Below are positions 22,601-31,031 of a stretch of DNA of 32,036 bases, in pieces. The translations under genes and the position numbers were made by a program. Within the stretch, counting starts at the first letter, position 1, and each line of letters opens with the position of its first letter. The stretch comes from an uncultured Clostridia bacterium (GTDB lineage: Bacteria > Bacillota > Clostridia > TANB77 > CAG-508), in NCBI GenBank assembly GCA_944393475.1, contig CALYAI010000006.1:1-32036 (forward strand). Direction: 5' to 3'. The notes below the pieces were generated by a model. That model did not search any database, was not told the origin of the DNA, and worked only from the letters and a program-made list of their open reading frames with translations.

Positions 22601-23631
22601 TATCTAGCATCTCCTTTCTCATCAGTACTTTGATTATGTACCTGTGATATCTCATCTTTTGTAAATCCAGCTTTAACAGCTATTTCATGTGCATCTTTCT
22701 TATTCTTTAAGCTAGCTAATGCGTTTACTAAATCCTCAGCATTTTCGAGCATAAATTCTTCCTGAAATTGTGATGCATATTCGGTTAACAAAATATTATC
22801 TCTTTGATAAATTGGCCATTTATATTCCTTATCAGACAATTTAGAAATTAGATCATCTTCATATATATGGACTGACATTTGACCGAAACAAGGAATATCA
22901 AAAACAAATAAATGATTAGTATCTCCTTTTTCATCTATTACTGTTTTTACACCATATGATTGTGTATCATCATCTTTTAAAAGTTCTATCTCTTCTTTAA
23001 TAGCTTTATCCTTTAGTTCCATACAATTAACATATCCTTGTGCTAAAACACCATATCCTTGCTTTCTTAAATCCTCTATGTCTGATTGATATATTCCAGC
23101 TCTTCCCAGTTCTTTTTGTAAAATTCTAAGACCGACAACATTCCCTCTAGTTTCTGCAATAAAATATCTGTGCAAATCTAAAATCATTCTATCTATATTC
23201 TTCCTATCCTGTAAATTAAATGTTACAGAAGGGTAGTTTGCATATTTTTTATTATAATCTCTAAGTAATTCGTATACCATTCTTCTTTGGGCATCCCTGC
23301 ACATATGTGCCAAACGATTTATATAAAATATTTCCAATCCTTTTTCTGTTGTTTCTTCACCTTCAGCAGAATCTACTACATCTTTTAGGTTAAACTCTGC
23401 AGGTATTCTTATTCTTTTTTCTGCGGGTTTTTTTGCTTCTAACTCATAATATTTTTGTCTATATCCTGGTGATATTGCTTCGATTGTTTCTGAAATTAAT
23501 TTTAATCTTTCTATATTTCCTAATTGGCTATATTGCTCTGCAGAAAATTTGTCTCCATTACTTCTAAAAAAACTTACTACTTTAGCTATTTTTTCCTTTC
23601 TTATTGCTCTATCTAAGTCGGAAAAATTCAT
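22600..23631 (-). CDS. uncharacterised 343-residue protein
   Basis: I do not recognise this protein. It is soluble and mostly helical in its N-terminal two thirds, with charged segments such as RDAQRRMVYELLRDYNKKY and KNIDRMILDLHRYFIAETRG. The part around residues 230-290 looks beta-rich (HLFVFDIPCFGQMSVHIYEDD), and the C-terminal tail is disordered and acidic. It has no signal peptide or membrane span. Base composition is like that of the chromosome, unlike the gene before it. AAGGCGG precedes the ATG at 23629-23631. It sits between a very strongly expressed-looking small gene and a translationally coupled small gene, so the three probably act together. Confidence 0.75.
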   Translation of the reverse strand: MNFSDLDRAIRKEKIAKVVSFFRSNGDKFSAEQYSQLGNIERLKLISETIEAISPGYRQKYYELEAKKPAEKRIRIPAEFNLKDVVDSAEGEETTEKGLEIFYINRLAHMCRDAQRRMVYELLRDYNKKYANYPSVTFNLQDRKNIDRMILDLHRYFIAETRGNVVGLRILQKELGRAGIYQSDIEDLRKQGYGVLAQGYVNCMELKDKAIKEEIELLKDDDTQSYGVKTVIDEKGDTNHLFVFDIPCFGQMSVHIYEDDLISKLSDKEYKWPIYQRDNILLTEYASQFQEEFMLENAEDLVNALASLKNKKDAHEIAVKAGFTKDEISQVHNQSTDEKGDAR

Positions 23632-23657
23632 AATTACACCGCCTTTTTAATTAGGGT

Positions 23658-23678
23658 GGGTGGACCTTAGGTCCACCC
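23658..23678 (-). other. perfect hairpin with the stop codon as loop
   Basis: On the minus strand GGGTGGACC (23670-23678), TAA (23667-23669, the stop codon of the 89-residue gene) and GGTCCACCC (23658-23666) form a 9-bp GC-rich stem with a 3-base loop. ACCC follows immediately, allowing a second register. No T tract follows, so it is not a standard terminator. It could stabilise the 3' end of the short message or limit expression of the downstream genes. Confidence 0.7.
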
Positions 23679-23936
23679 TTGTACCAACGACTTCGCCTGC
23701 TCGTAGTACGAGTTAAGCAAATCGATGTCAGCTTGATCAATCTTCACTTGGGTCGCATCGCGAAGTACATCATCAACAGCCTTCTTGAGTTCCACAAGTT
23801 TCTGACCAATAAGTAATGCATCGATAGCCTTTTCGACATCATCGCCGATACGTGCTGGAGAGTTTGACACGAACTCCAAAATTAAAGAATTCATACCACC
23901 AGAAACAATCGTTGCTACTTCCTGTTGCTTTGCCAT
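23667..23936 (-). CDS. uncharacterised 89-residue protein of atypical base composition
   Basis: A small soluble, helical protein of unknown function. It has no signal peptide and no membrane span. It reads MAKQQEVATIVSGGMNSLIL, then an amphipathic region rich in D, K, V and L (DDVEKAIDALLIGQKLVELK, then DDVLRDATQVK), ending in a Tyr-Tyr/Gln-rich helix and QGWT. The gene is about 44% G+C by count (120 of 270), against about 27-32% in neighbours. Its arginines use CGT and CGC rather than AGA, and TCG, GCG and GGG occur. AAGGAGG lies seven bases before the ATG, and the promoter at 23971-23999 is close to perfect. This suggests high expression, recent transfer, or both. Confidence 0.8.
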   Translation of the reverse strand: MAKQQEVATIVSGGMNSLILEFVSNSPARIGDDVEKAIDALLIGQKLVELKKAVDDVLRDATQVKIDQADIDLLNSYYEQAKSLVQGWT

Positions 23937-23970
23937 GTTCCTACCTCCTTGTTATACCTGATGTGCTATA

Positions 23971-23999
23971 ATTATACCATATTTTTCTATTTATGTAAA
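23971..23999 (-). promoter_or_regulatory. strong sigma-A promoter of the unknown operon
   Basis: On the minus strand TTTACA (23994-23999), 17 bases, perfect TATAAT (23971-23976) preceded by TG with one base between (extended -10). It is one of the closest consensus matches in the window. The transcript would start near 23964 with a leader of about 28 bases. Confidence 0.75.
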
Positions 24000-24001
24000 T
24001 C

Positions 24002-24033
24002 AAAAAAATAAGGAATATATTTCTATATTCCTT
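24002..24033 (-). terminator. intrinsic terminator of pyk
   Basis: On the minus strand a 10-bp perfect stem (AAGGAATATA at 24024-24033 with TATATTCCTT at 24010-24019), a 4-base GAAA loop and a run of seven T residues. It follows the pyk stop by about eight bases. Confidence 0.9.
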
Positions 24034-24040
24034 ATCGATA

Positions 24041-25498
24041 TTAGAATTTTAAAATTCCACCCATTGTTTTATTTACAGCATATTTTGATTTCTTTTTACT
24101 TGCTATTTGTGGTCCTCCACATAGAGCTACTGTATCTCCTAATTGTAAATAACCTCTTTTTATTATTTGATCCAATCCTTTTTCTATTACATCATCAATA
24201 TCTTCTCCATCATCAATGAATATTGGGCATACATTCCAAACAGGAGCTAATTGATTATATACTTTTCTTGAATCTGTAATAGCAAATATTGGGCAAGCTG
24301 GTCCATATCCTGCTAATCTTCTTGCAGATTTTCCTGTACGCGTAAAGTCTATAATAGCGTCTGCGTCTATATCCCTTGCTGTAACACAAGTTGTATATGC
24401 AGCATGTGAATCCATATCTGCTTCTTTAATATTCCAATCTTTTTTAGAAAATCTCTTCCAATAATTAATTGTTGGTTCAACACTTTTAGCTACTCTCTTC
24501 ATTGTTTGAACACATTCTACTGGGTAAGAACCCATTGCTGTTTCTCCAGAAAGCATTACACAGCTTGTACGATCATATATTGCGTTTGCAACATCACTAA
24601 CTTCTGCACGTGTTGGTAATGGATTATTTGTCATGCTCTCTAGCATTTGTGTAGCTGTTATAACAACTTTACCTTCTGCATTACATCTTTTTATAAATCT
24701 TTTTTGTACAACTGGAACTTCCTCAAAAGGAACTTCTACAGCCATATCTCCACGAGCTACCATTATACCGTCACATGCGTCTAATATTTCTTCGAAATTT
24801 TCAATTCCTTCTTGGTTTTCTATTTTAGCTAAAATTTTAATATCTTGTCCACCATTATCGTCCAATACTTTACGCATATCTCTAATATCTTCTTTGCTTC
24901 TTACAAATGATGCTGCAACATAGTCAAATCCTGCTTTAGCACCTTTTGTAAGATCATCTATATCTTTAGGGCTTAAGAATGGTATTTTTATAGAAACACC
25001 TGGTACATTTATACTCTTTCTTGATCCTACAGCACCACCGTTTAGTACTGTTCCTACAATATCTTTTCCATCTATTTCATCTACTCTAACTTCAGCTTTT
25101 ACATCTTCATTTAAGTTTTTGTCTCCAGGTTTTACATCTTTATATAGATCTTGATAAGATACAGATGTACCTTCTTCATCTCCAAGTCTATCTCCATGGA
25201 AGAATGTATATTTTTGACCCTCTTTTAATTCTACTTTTACATCTCTTCCAGCCTTATTTAATGCTGTTCTAATTTCTGGTCCTTTTGTATCTAACATAAT
25301 TGATACTGGTAAACCTAGTTTTTCTCTTATTCTAAAGAAATCGTTTACTCTTTTTTCTTGTTCTTCGAAATTTCCGTGTGAAAAGTTTATTCTTGCAACA
25401 GACATTCCGTTTTTCATTAATTCTTCCAACTTATCATCAGATGCTGGACCTATTGTACATACAATATTTGTTTTTCTAAAATACTTTCTTTCACTCAC
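24041..25498 (-). CDS. pyk: pyruvate kinase
   Basis: A 485-residue enzyme that makes pyruvate and ATP from phosphoenolpyruvate and ADP in the last step of glycolysis. The (beta/alpha)8 A domain opens TNIVCTIGPASDD and has VARINFSHG near 34-42. The B domain follows and closes at about residue 160. The catalytic-lysine motif ILAKIENQEGIENF and the metal site GIMVARGDMAVEVP are present, as is MLSGETAMGSYPVE. A complete C-terminal regulatory domain follows from about 360. It lacks the extra PEP-utiliser domain found in some Bacillus enzymes. It starts at GTG 25496-25498 with AGGAGG eight bases upstream, and has its own promoter at 25534-25562 and a terminator. Confidence 0.97.
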   Translation of the reverse strand: MSERKYFRKTNIVCTIGPASDDKLEELMKNGMSVARINFSHGNFEEQEKRVNDFFRIREKLGLPVSIMLDTKGPEIRTALNKAGRDVKVELKEGQKYTFFHGDRLGDEEGTSVSYQDLYKDVKPGDKNLNEDVKAEVRVDEIDGKDIVGTVLNGGAVGSRKSINVPGVSIKIPFLSPKDIDDLTKGAKAGFDYVAASFVRSKEDIRDMRKVLDDNGGQDIKILAKIENQEGIENFEEILDACDGIMVARGDMAVEVPFEEVPVVQKRFIKRCNAEGKVVITATQMLESMTNNPLPTRAEVSDVANAIYDRTSCVMLSGETAMGSYPVECVQTMKRVAKSVEPTINYWKRFSKKDWNIKEADMDSHAAYTTCVTARDIDADAIIDFTRTGKSARRLAGYGPACPIFAITDSRKVYNQLAPVWNVCPIFIDDGEDIDDVIEKGLDQIIKRGYLQLGDTVALCGGPQIASKKKSKYAVNKTMGGILKF

Positions 25499-25533
25499 GA
25501 TAATTACCTCCTAAAAATTTAACACCAAGCGTT

Positions 25534-25562
25534 ATTATATCATAAATATTTTTTATTAACAA
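25534..25562 (-). promoter_or_regulatory. sigma-A promoter of pyk
   Basis: On the minus strand TTGTTA (25557-25562), 17 bases, perfect TATAAT (25534-25539) with TG one base upstream (extended -10). The start codon lies about 36 bases downstream. Confidence 0.7.
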
Positions 25563-25596
25563 CCACTTTTCGACATTTTTTTAGGATTTTTTTGCC

Positions 25597-26709
25597 TTAT
25601 TTATTGAGTGCTTCGTCCATTACTTTACTTAAATATTTCATACTATTTAAACATTGGTCCATGGTATTACCTGTTGCCCCAATTTCCATTATCGTTGCTG
25701 CTTTAGCAACATGTTGATTATATCTAGAATTTCTTACCATTATTGGTTTAAATAAACCGGGGTATAATTCATTTCCTTTTTCTACAATCTTTATTGCATA
25801 TTTTAAATTTTCTACCCATTCTGGATGAGAAAGTCCTCCTCCGTCTGTTCCTATTACAAACATTATTTGTGCAGCATAATCATTACCTATTTTTACTGTT
25901 GGTGCATATGTTCCACTCGAGCCAACTGCATCTCTATGTAAGTCTATAACTATTTGTGTATTTGGATTTGCAAGTAAATCGTTTTTTATACTTGTAAGCG
26001 ATCTGTTGTATGAACCACTATATGCAGGATAATCATGATATGTTTCGTCATGAATTACATTAAATCCATAATTTGTTAATCTGTTTTTTAATTCTCTTCC
26101 GACTCTTACTACGGAAAAATTTAAATCGGTTGTTCTAAAATTTCCTGTTGATTCATACTCAAAACCTGGACTTGCTGTATAGCTTTCGCAAGTGTGTGTA
26201 TGGTAAATAATTACATCCTTTTTATCTTCTAATTCCAAATTTGGTATTAACATTTCCTCTGTTAATTGATATTTAGATTCATTTTTTATTTTTACTCCAT
26301 TATATTCATTTGTAAATTTATTATTTATACTACCATTGTCTATAACCTCTGTTTCGAGTCCTGTTTGAGCTTCTTCCATTTCGTTGTTGTTTACGTTTTC
26401 ATTTGTAGTATTTAATTGGTTTGCTTCTGCCACTATTGTATTATTTGTATCGTTTGATTTTATATATTTACTCATATTAAGTTCAGAACTTAATAATTCT
26501 TCAGTTGTATCCCTATCCATACTTTTAAATTCTTTTAACTTATTTCCATTAGTAGAAATTATCGTATCTTCTATAATTGGTATAAGTGAAACTTCTTTTA
26601 TATTTTCTTTTATCTGTAAAATTAATTTTATAATACCTATTACTAAAAATACTATTATTATTAAAAACATAATAGCCTTTTTAGCTTTTATTACTCTCAC
26701 ATTTACCAT
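25597..26709 (-). CDS. spoIIP: stage II sporulation protein P
   Basis: A 370-residue cell-wall amidase/endopeptidase that acts with SpoIID and SpoIIM to thin septal peptidoglycan and drive engulfment in the mother cell. One N-terminal membrane helix lies at about 12-34, followed by an Asn/Glu/Thr-rich linker to about 150. The SpoIIP domain then begins, with DVIIYHTHTCESYTAS (H170, H172 and E175) and VIDLHRDAVGS (H258). ATIMEIGATGNTMDQC lies near the end. The start is set at ATG 26707-26709 because AAGGGTGAAG precedes it; a TTG at 26727 would leave no ribosome binding site. A sigma-E-like promoter lies upstream. It sits away from gpr, its usual partner. Confidence 0.93.
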   Translation of the reverse strand: MVNVRVIKAKKAIMFLIIIVFLVIGIIKLILQIKENIKEVSLIPIIEDTIISTNGNKLKEFKSMDRDTTEELLSSELNMSKYIKSNDTNNTIVAEANQLNTTNENVNNNEMEEAQTGLETEVIDNGSINNKFTNEYNGVKIKNESKYQLTEEMLIPNLELEDKKDVIIYHTHTCESYTASPGFEYESTGNFRTTDLNFSVVRVGRELKNRLTNYGFNVIHDETYHDYPAYSGSYNRSLTSIKNDLLANPNTQIVIDLHRDAVGSSGTYAPTVKIGNDYAAQIMFVIGTDGGGLSHPEWVENLKYAIKIVEKGNELYPGLFKPIMVRNSRYNQHVAKAATIMEIGATGNTMDQCLNSMKYLSKVMDEALNK

Positions 26710-26742
26710 ATCTTCACCCTTGTACAAATTTACTTAATATTA

Positions 26743-26770
26743 AATATATGCAAGAGTTTAAAAAATATGA
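26743..26770 (-). promoter_or_regulatory. putative sigma-E promoter of spoIIP
   Basis: On the minus strand TCATATT (26764-26770), a 13-base spacer and CATATATT (26743-26750). These fit the sigma-E pattern KMATATT / CATACAHT with one mismatch and a spacer one base short of the usual 14-15. SpoIIP is a sigma-E product in B. subtilis, so position and function agree. Confidence 0.5.
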
Positions 26771-26781
26771 CATAAATTAAT

Positions 26782-26817
26782 TTTAAAAGGGATATCCATA
26801 TGGATATCCCTTTTAAA
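26782..26817. terminator. 36-bp perfect palindrome, probable hisS terminator
   Basis: The two halves (26782-26799 and 26800-26817) are exact complements, centred on CATATG and containing two GATATC sites. On the minus strand it directly follows the hisS stop (26818) and would fold into a long stem, followed by TTAATTTA, which is not a strong T tract. A terminator is the simplest reading, though a protein-binding site is possible. Confidence 0.6.
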
Positions 26818-28128
26818 TTAAATATTTTCTGCAATCTTTATTGCATTCATTTCTAATTCTTCTTCTTGACCTGTTTTCATATTTTTTAATTTTACTTTTT
26901 TGTTTTTTATTTCATCATCACCTATAACTATTACATATGGAATTTCTAGTTTATCCGCATATTTAAATTTTGCTTTTAACTTTTTATTATTTAAATATAC
27001 TTCTGTATTAATTCCTTGTACACGTAAATCTGTAGCAAGCTTTATTGGTTCTTCTAAGCTTTCTGTTACTGGTATTATTAAAATATCTGATATTGATTTT
27101 TTGTCTGCCTTTATAATATTTAGTTCATTTAATTTATAAAATAATCTTGTAAGACCTATTGATATTCCAACACCTGGCAATGGTTTATCTGTATAATATT
27201 CTGCCAAATTTTCATATCTTCCACCAGAACATACACTTCCAAGTTCTCTATACTTGTTTAAAAATGTTTCATAGACTGTTCCTGTATAATAGTCAAGACC
27301 TCTTGCAATTGTTAAATCTACTTTAAAATTCTCTTCTGGTACTCCGAATAATCTAACATTTTTTATTACTTCTTTTATTTCTTCCAATCCTTTTTTATAT
27401 GTTTCATTTTCTATTCCAAGCTTTTCTAATTGTTCTATCTTTTCGTCTGAGCTTCCTTTTATCTCTATAAAATTAATTATTGCATCTATTTGTTCTTGTT
27501 TAACATCTATTTTTCTTAATTCTTCTATTACTGCTTCTTTTCCTATTTTTTCTATTTTGTCGATTATTCTTAAAATTTCAGTAGAATTTTCTTTTTGATT
27601 TACACCTTCAAATAGTCCATTTAATATTTTTCTATTATTTATTTTTATAGTAAAATCATCAAATCCCAATTCTTTAAAAAGAGTATATATTATACTAGGA
27701 ATTTCTGCATCATTTATTAAATCTAGCTCTCCATCTCCAATTATATCTATATCACATTGGTAAAATTCTCTATATCTTCCTTTTTGTGCACGTTCTCCTC
27801 TATATACTTTTCCTATTTGATATCTTCTGAATGGAAAGCTTAAGCTTCCATAATTTTTAGCAACAAATTTTGCAAGTGGTACAGTTAAATCAAATCTTAA
27901 AGCTAAATCATTTTCTCCTTTTTGAAATCTATATATTTGTTTTTCTGTTTCTCCTCCAGCCTTTGCAAGTAGTACTTCTGCTGATTCAATTATTGGAGTA
28001 TCCAATGGTAAAAATCCAAATTTTTCGTATGTTTTTTGTATTGTTTCTTTCATTTGATTAAATAATATTTGTTCATTTGGTAATAGTTCCATAAATCCTG
28101 ATAAAGTTCTTGGTTCTACTTTTGCCAT
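26818..28128 (-). CDS. hisS: histidyl-tRNA synthetase
   Basis: A 436-residue class II synthetase attaching histidine to tRNA-His. It opens AKVEPRTLSGFMELLPNEQ. Motif 2 region is LRFDLTVPLAKFVAKNY and FRRYQIGKVYRGERAQKGRY, with the histidine-binding FYQCDIDIIGD next. The signature RGLDYYTGTVYE and the motif 3 region follow near 270-320. The C-terminal anticodon domain starts about 335 (DILIIPVTESLEEP). It is a full-length form for this family. It is the last gene of recJ-rel-MBL-hisS, 23 bases after the MBL gene. GGGATGAGATTAAT precedes the ATG at 28126-28128. Confidence 0.96.
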   Translation of the reverse strand: MAKVEPRTLSGFMELLPNEQILFNQMKETIQKTYEKFGFLPLDTPIIESAEVLLAKAGGETEKQIYRFQKGENDLALRFDLTVPLAKFVAKNYGSLSFPFRRYQIGKVYRGERAQKGRYREFYQCDIDIIGDGELDLINDAEIPSIIYTLFKELGFDDFTIKINNRKILNGLFEGVNQKENSTEILRIIDKIEKIGKEAVIEELRKIDVKQEQIDAIINFIEIKGSSDEKIEQLEKLGIENETYKKGLEEIKEVIKNVRLFGVPEENFKVDLTIARGLDYYTGTVYETFLNKYRELGSVCSGGRYENLAEYYTDKPLPGVGISIGLTRLFYKLNELNIIKADKKSISDILIIPVTESLEEPIKLATDLRVQGINTEVYLNNKKLKAKFKYADKLEIPYVIVIGDDEIKNKKVKLKNMKTGQEEELEMNAIKIAENI

Positions 28129-28151
28129 ATTAATCTCATCCCTTTCTATTT

Positions 28152-28799
28152 CTAATCTTTCTTTGGCTTTGCTTCTAAATAAATTGGTCTTTCGTCACCA
28201 ATTCTTGTTGGGTCACCATGTCCTGGATATACTATCGTCTCTTCTGGTAAAATTAATAATTTATTCATTATTGAGTTCATAATTTCTTTAAAACTACTTG
28301 TTGGTAAATCCACTCTTCCCCAAGCACCCTTAAATAAAGTATCTCCAGAAAATAATAATCTTTCTTTTTCACAATATAGTGATGTTCCATCATTTGTATG
28401 TCCAGGAGTATGAATAACCTTTAATTCTATATTTCCCACATGTAAAATATCTTCGTCATCAACAATTGCATCTTCCTTTACATCTACTACCGGAAGCCCA
28501 ACATATTCAGCTAGCATTGGAGTTTTGTTCATTAAATTTTCTCTTCCGTTTCTATGGATTAGAACTTTTCCTCCTTTTATTTTCTTTAGCTCATTAGTTG
28601 AATTTATATGATCTATATGGCAATGTGTTAGATAAATATATTTTAAACTTACATCCAATGTATCTAATATTTCTGCAATCTCGTCCACTTTTCCAGCAGG
28701 GTCAATTACAATTGCCTGTTTTTCCTTATGGTCAATTAAAATATAACAATTAGTTTCTCCAACATTTTTTACTGGCACTTTTATTCTTTTTAGAATCAT
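28152..28799 (-). CDS. MBL-fold metallohydrolase (glyoxalase II-like)
   Basis: A 215-residue metallo-beta-lactamase-fold hydrolase. The zinc-binding motif THCHIDH is at 58-64. The further histidine is in HTPGHTNDG, the bridging aspartate in FSGDTLFKGAWGR and the last histidine in VYPGHGDPT. The compact size and these motifs fit the glyoxalase II-like group found beside rel and hisS in many Clostridia, often named YqgX-like. The substrate is not known. GGAG precedes the ATG at 28797-28799. It lies 11 bases after rel and 23 before hisS, so it shares their transcript. Confidence 0.9.
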   Translation of the reverse strand: MILKRIKVPVKNVGETNCYILIDHKEKQAIVIDPAGKVDEIAEILDTLDVSLKYIYLTHCHIDHINSTNELKKIKGGKVLIHRNGRENLMNKTPMLAEYVGLPVVDVKEDAIVDDEDILHVGNIELKVIHTPGHTNDGTSLYCEKERLLFSGDTLFKGAWGRVDLPTSSFKEIMNSIMNKLLILPEETIVYPGHGDPTRIGDERPIYLEAKPKKD

Positions 28800-28810
28800 A
28801 TTTAACTCCT

Positions 28811-31018
28811 TTATTTCTTTCTTGTTACCTCATACACACTATCTACTTTTCTTAATTCTTTTAAGATTTTATTTAATTCGTCCGTATTTTCTACCTCAAC
28901 AGTTAATTCTATTGTAGCTATATGTTCTTTACTAGCTTTTGAATTTAATCCCATTAATTTAGTTTTTAAATTACTTAATACTTGAATGATGTCTGCCAAT
29001 AATCCTGATCTGTCATTTGCAAATACATTAATATCTACATTATATGAAGCTTGCTTTTCTGTATACCAATAAACATCTATAATTCTATCTTCATCTTTAA
29101 ATAAATCTTTTACATTTACACAATCAGTTCTATGTACAGAAACACCTCTCCCTCTTGTTATATAACCAATAATATCATCACCTGGCACAGGATTACAGCA
29201 TTTTGATAATTTTACTAAACAATTATCTATTCCTTTAACTACAACTCCAGAACTTGAAGGTTTTACAGTTTTTCTTTTGTTTGTTAATTCCTCTATTTTT
29301 TGTTCTATATTTTCCTCTTTATGACTTTTTCTATATTCCTCCAACATTCTAGATATTATTTTTACCTGTGAGATTGCTCCAAATCCAACACTTGAATACA
29401 TGTCTTCTAAGTTCTTAAATTTATATCTGTCCAATGCTGCATTTATATATTCTTGCTTAAATATCTCATCATGAGTAAATCCTAATCTTTTTATTTCCTT
29501 TTCTATTAGTTCTTTACCCTTCTCTATATTCTCTGTTCTTTGAGCCTTTTTAAACCAAGACTGTATTTTGCTTTTTGCTTTTGTTGTTTTTATAAATTTA
29601 AGCCAATCCCTACTTGGACCTTTTTGTGAATCAGATGTCATAATATCAACAATATCGCCATTTTTTAATTTAGTTATTATTGGCATCATTTTACTATTTA
29701 TTTTGCAACCCACCATATGATTTCCGATTTCTTCGTGAATATTGTATGCAAAATCAATTGGTGTAGCATCTCTTGGAAGGACAATAATCTTACCCTTTGG
29801 AGTAAATACATATACTTCATCTTCAAACAATTCTGTTTTTAATGTATTTAAAAATTCTTGAGGATCTTTCATATCTTTTTGCCACTCTAAAGTTTCTACT
29901 AACCAAGTTAACTTATCCGGAGTAGCTGAAACAATATGTTTTCCTTGTTTTCCTCTTCTTCCATCGTTTGCAGCTTTATATGCCCAATGTGCAGCAATAC
30001 CAAACTCAGCTACTCTATGCATTTCCCATGTACGAATTTGCACCTCGAAAGGTGTTCCCTTTTCTCCAAGTAATGTTGTATGAATTGATTGATACATATT
30101 TGGCTTCGGAACAGCAATATAATCTTTAAATCTTCCCGGCATTGGATTATACATCTCGTGCACAACTCCCAATGCTGCATAACAATCTTTAACTGAATTA
30201 ACTAAAATTCTTAATGCAAATAAATCATATATTTGGTCAAGAGTTTTATTATCTCTCTTCATCTTTCTATATATGGAATATAAATGCTTTGCTCTACCTG
30301 TAACTTCTGCATCTATTTTTTGCTTTTTTAGTTCTGCTCTTATGTCATCCATTATTTTTTCGATGAATTTTAATCTTTCTTCTCTCTTTTTATTTATACC
30401 TTCTACGAGTTCTCTATATTCATCAGGATATAAATATTTAAATGCTAAATCCTCTAACTCCCATTTTAATGAATAAATACCTAAACGGTTTGCAAGTGGA
30501 GCATATAGTTCCATTGTTTCTTTAGCATTTGCAATCTGTCTATCCCTTCTTAAGTATTTTAATGTACGTAAATTATGCAATCTATCTGCCAATTTTATAA
30601 TTATAACTCTAATATCCTTACCCATTGCAAGAAACATTTTTCTGTAATTCTCCACTTGGCGTTCTTCACTACTTATTGGATATTTTAATTCACCAAGTTT
30701 AGTAACTCCTGCTACCATTTCTGCTACTTCTTCACCAAACTCTCTTACTAAGTCTTCGTGAGTTGTATCCGTATCTTCTACCACATCATGTAATAAAGCT
30801 GCACATATTGTTGCTTCATCCAATCCAATATCCGCTAATATATATGCTACTTGAAGTGGATGGATTATGTATGGTTCACCTGATTTTCTACATTGATCTC
30901 CATGTTTTTCTTTTGCATAATTATATGCTTTCATAATTTGCTTTGTGTCTGCAAATCTTTTTTTCTGTTTTACCAAACTAATAATGTCTTCTATAGTTTT
31001 ATTTTGTACTTCTGACAT
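28811..31018 (-). CDS. rel: bifunctional (p)ppGpp synthetase/hydrolase Rel
   Basis: A 735-residue long RSH enzyme that makes and degrades (p)ppGpp in the stringent response. The HD hydrolase site is intact: H53 in IIHPLQ, H77-D78 and E81-D82 in HDVVEDTD, and a downstream LADRLHNLRTL. The synthetase domain has RILVNSVKDCYAALGVVHEM and RFKDYIAVPKPNMYQSIHTT; the RFKD (296-299) is the RxKD form of bifunctional Rel rather than the acidic form of monofunctional RelA. A TGS domain (about 401-461), a CCNPVPGD cysteine-pair zinc-finger region near 615 and a C-terminal ACT domain complete it. The ATG at 31016-31018 has GGGGGG upstream. It follows recJ by 13 bases. Confidence 0.96.
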   Translation of the reverse strand: MSEVQNKTIEDIISLVKQKKRFADTKQIMKAYNYAKEKHGDQCRKSGEPYIIHPLQVAYILADIGLDEATICAALLHDVVEDTDTTHEDLVREFGEEVAEMVAGVTKLGELKYPISSEERQVENYRKMFLAMGKDIRVIIIKLADRLHNLRTLKYLRRDRQIANAKETMELYAPLANRLGIYSLKWELEDLAFKYLYPDEYRELVEGINKKREERLKFIEKIMDDIRAELKKQKIDAEVTGRAKHLYSIYRKMKRDNKTLDQIYDLFALRILVNSVKDCYAALGVVHEMYNPMPGRFKDYIAVPKPNMYQSIHTTLLGEKGTPFEVQIRTWEMHRVAEFGIAAHWAYKAANDGRRGKQGKHIVSATPDKLTWLVETLEWQKDMKDPQEFLNTLKTELFEDEVYVFTPKGKIIVLPRDATPIDFAYNIHEEIGNHMVGCKINSKMMPIITKLKNGDIVDIMTSDSQKGPSRDWLKFIKTTKAKSKIQSWFKKAQRTENIEKGKELIEKEIKRLGFTHDEIFKQEYINAALDRYKFKNLEDMYSSVGFGAISQVKIISRMLEEYRKSHKEENIEQKIEELTNKRKTVKPSSSGVVVKGIDNCLVKLSKCCNPVPGDDIIGYITRGRGVSVHRTDCVNVKDLFKDEDRIIDVYWYTEKQASYNVDINVFANDRSGLLADIIQVLSNLKTKLMGLNSKASKEHIATIELTVEVENTDELNKILKELRKVDSVYEVTRKK

Positions 31019-31031
31019 ACATATCCCCCCT

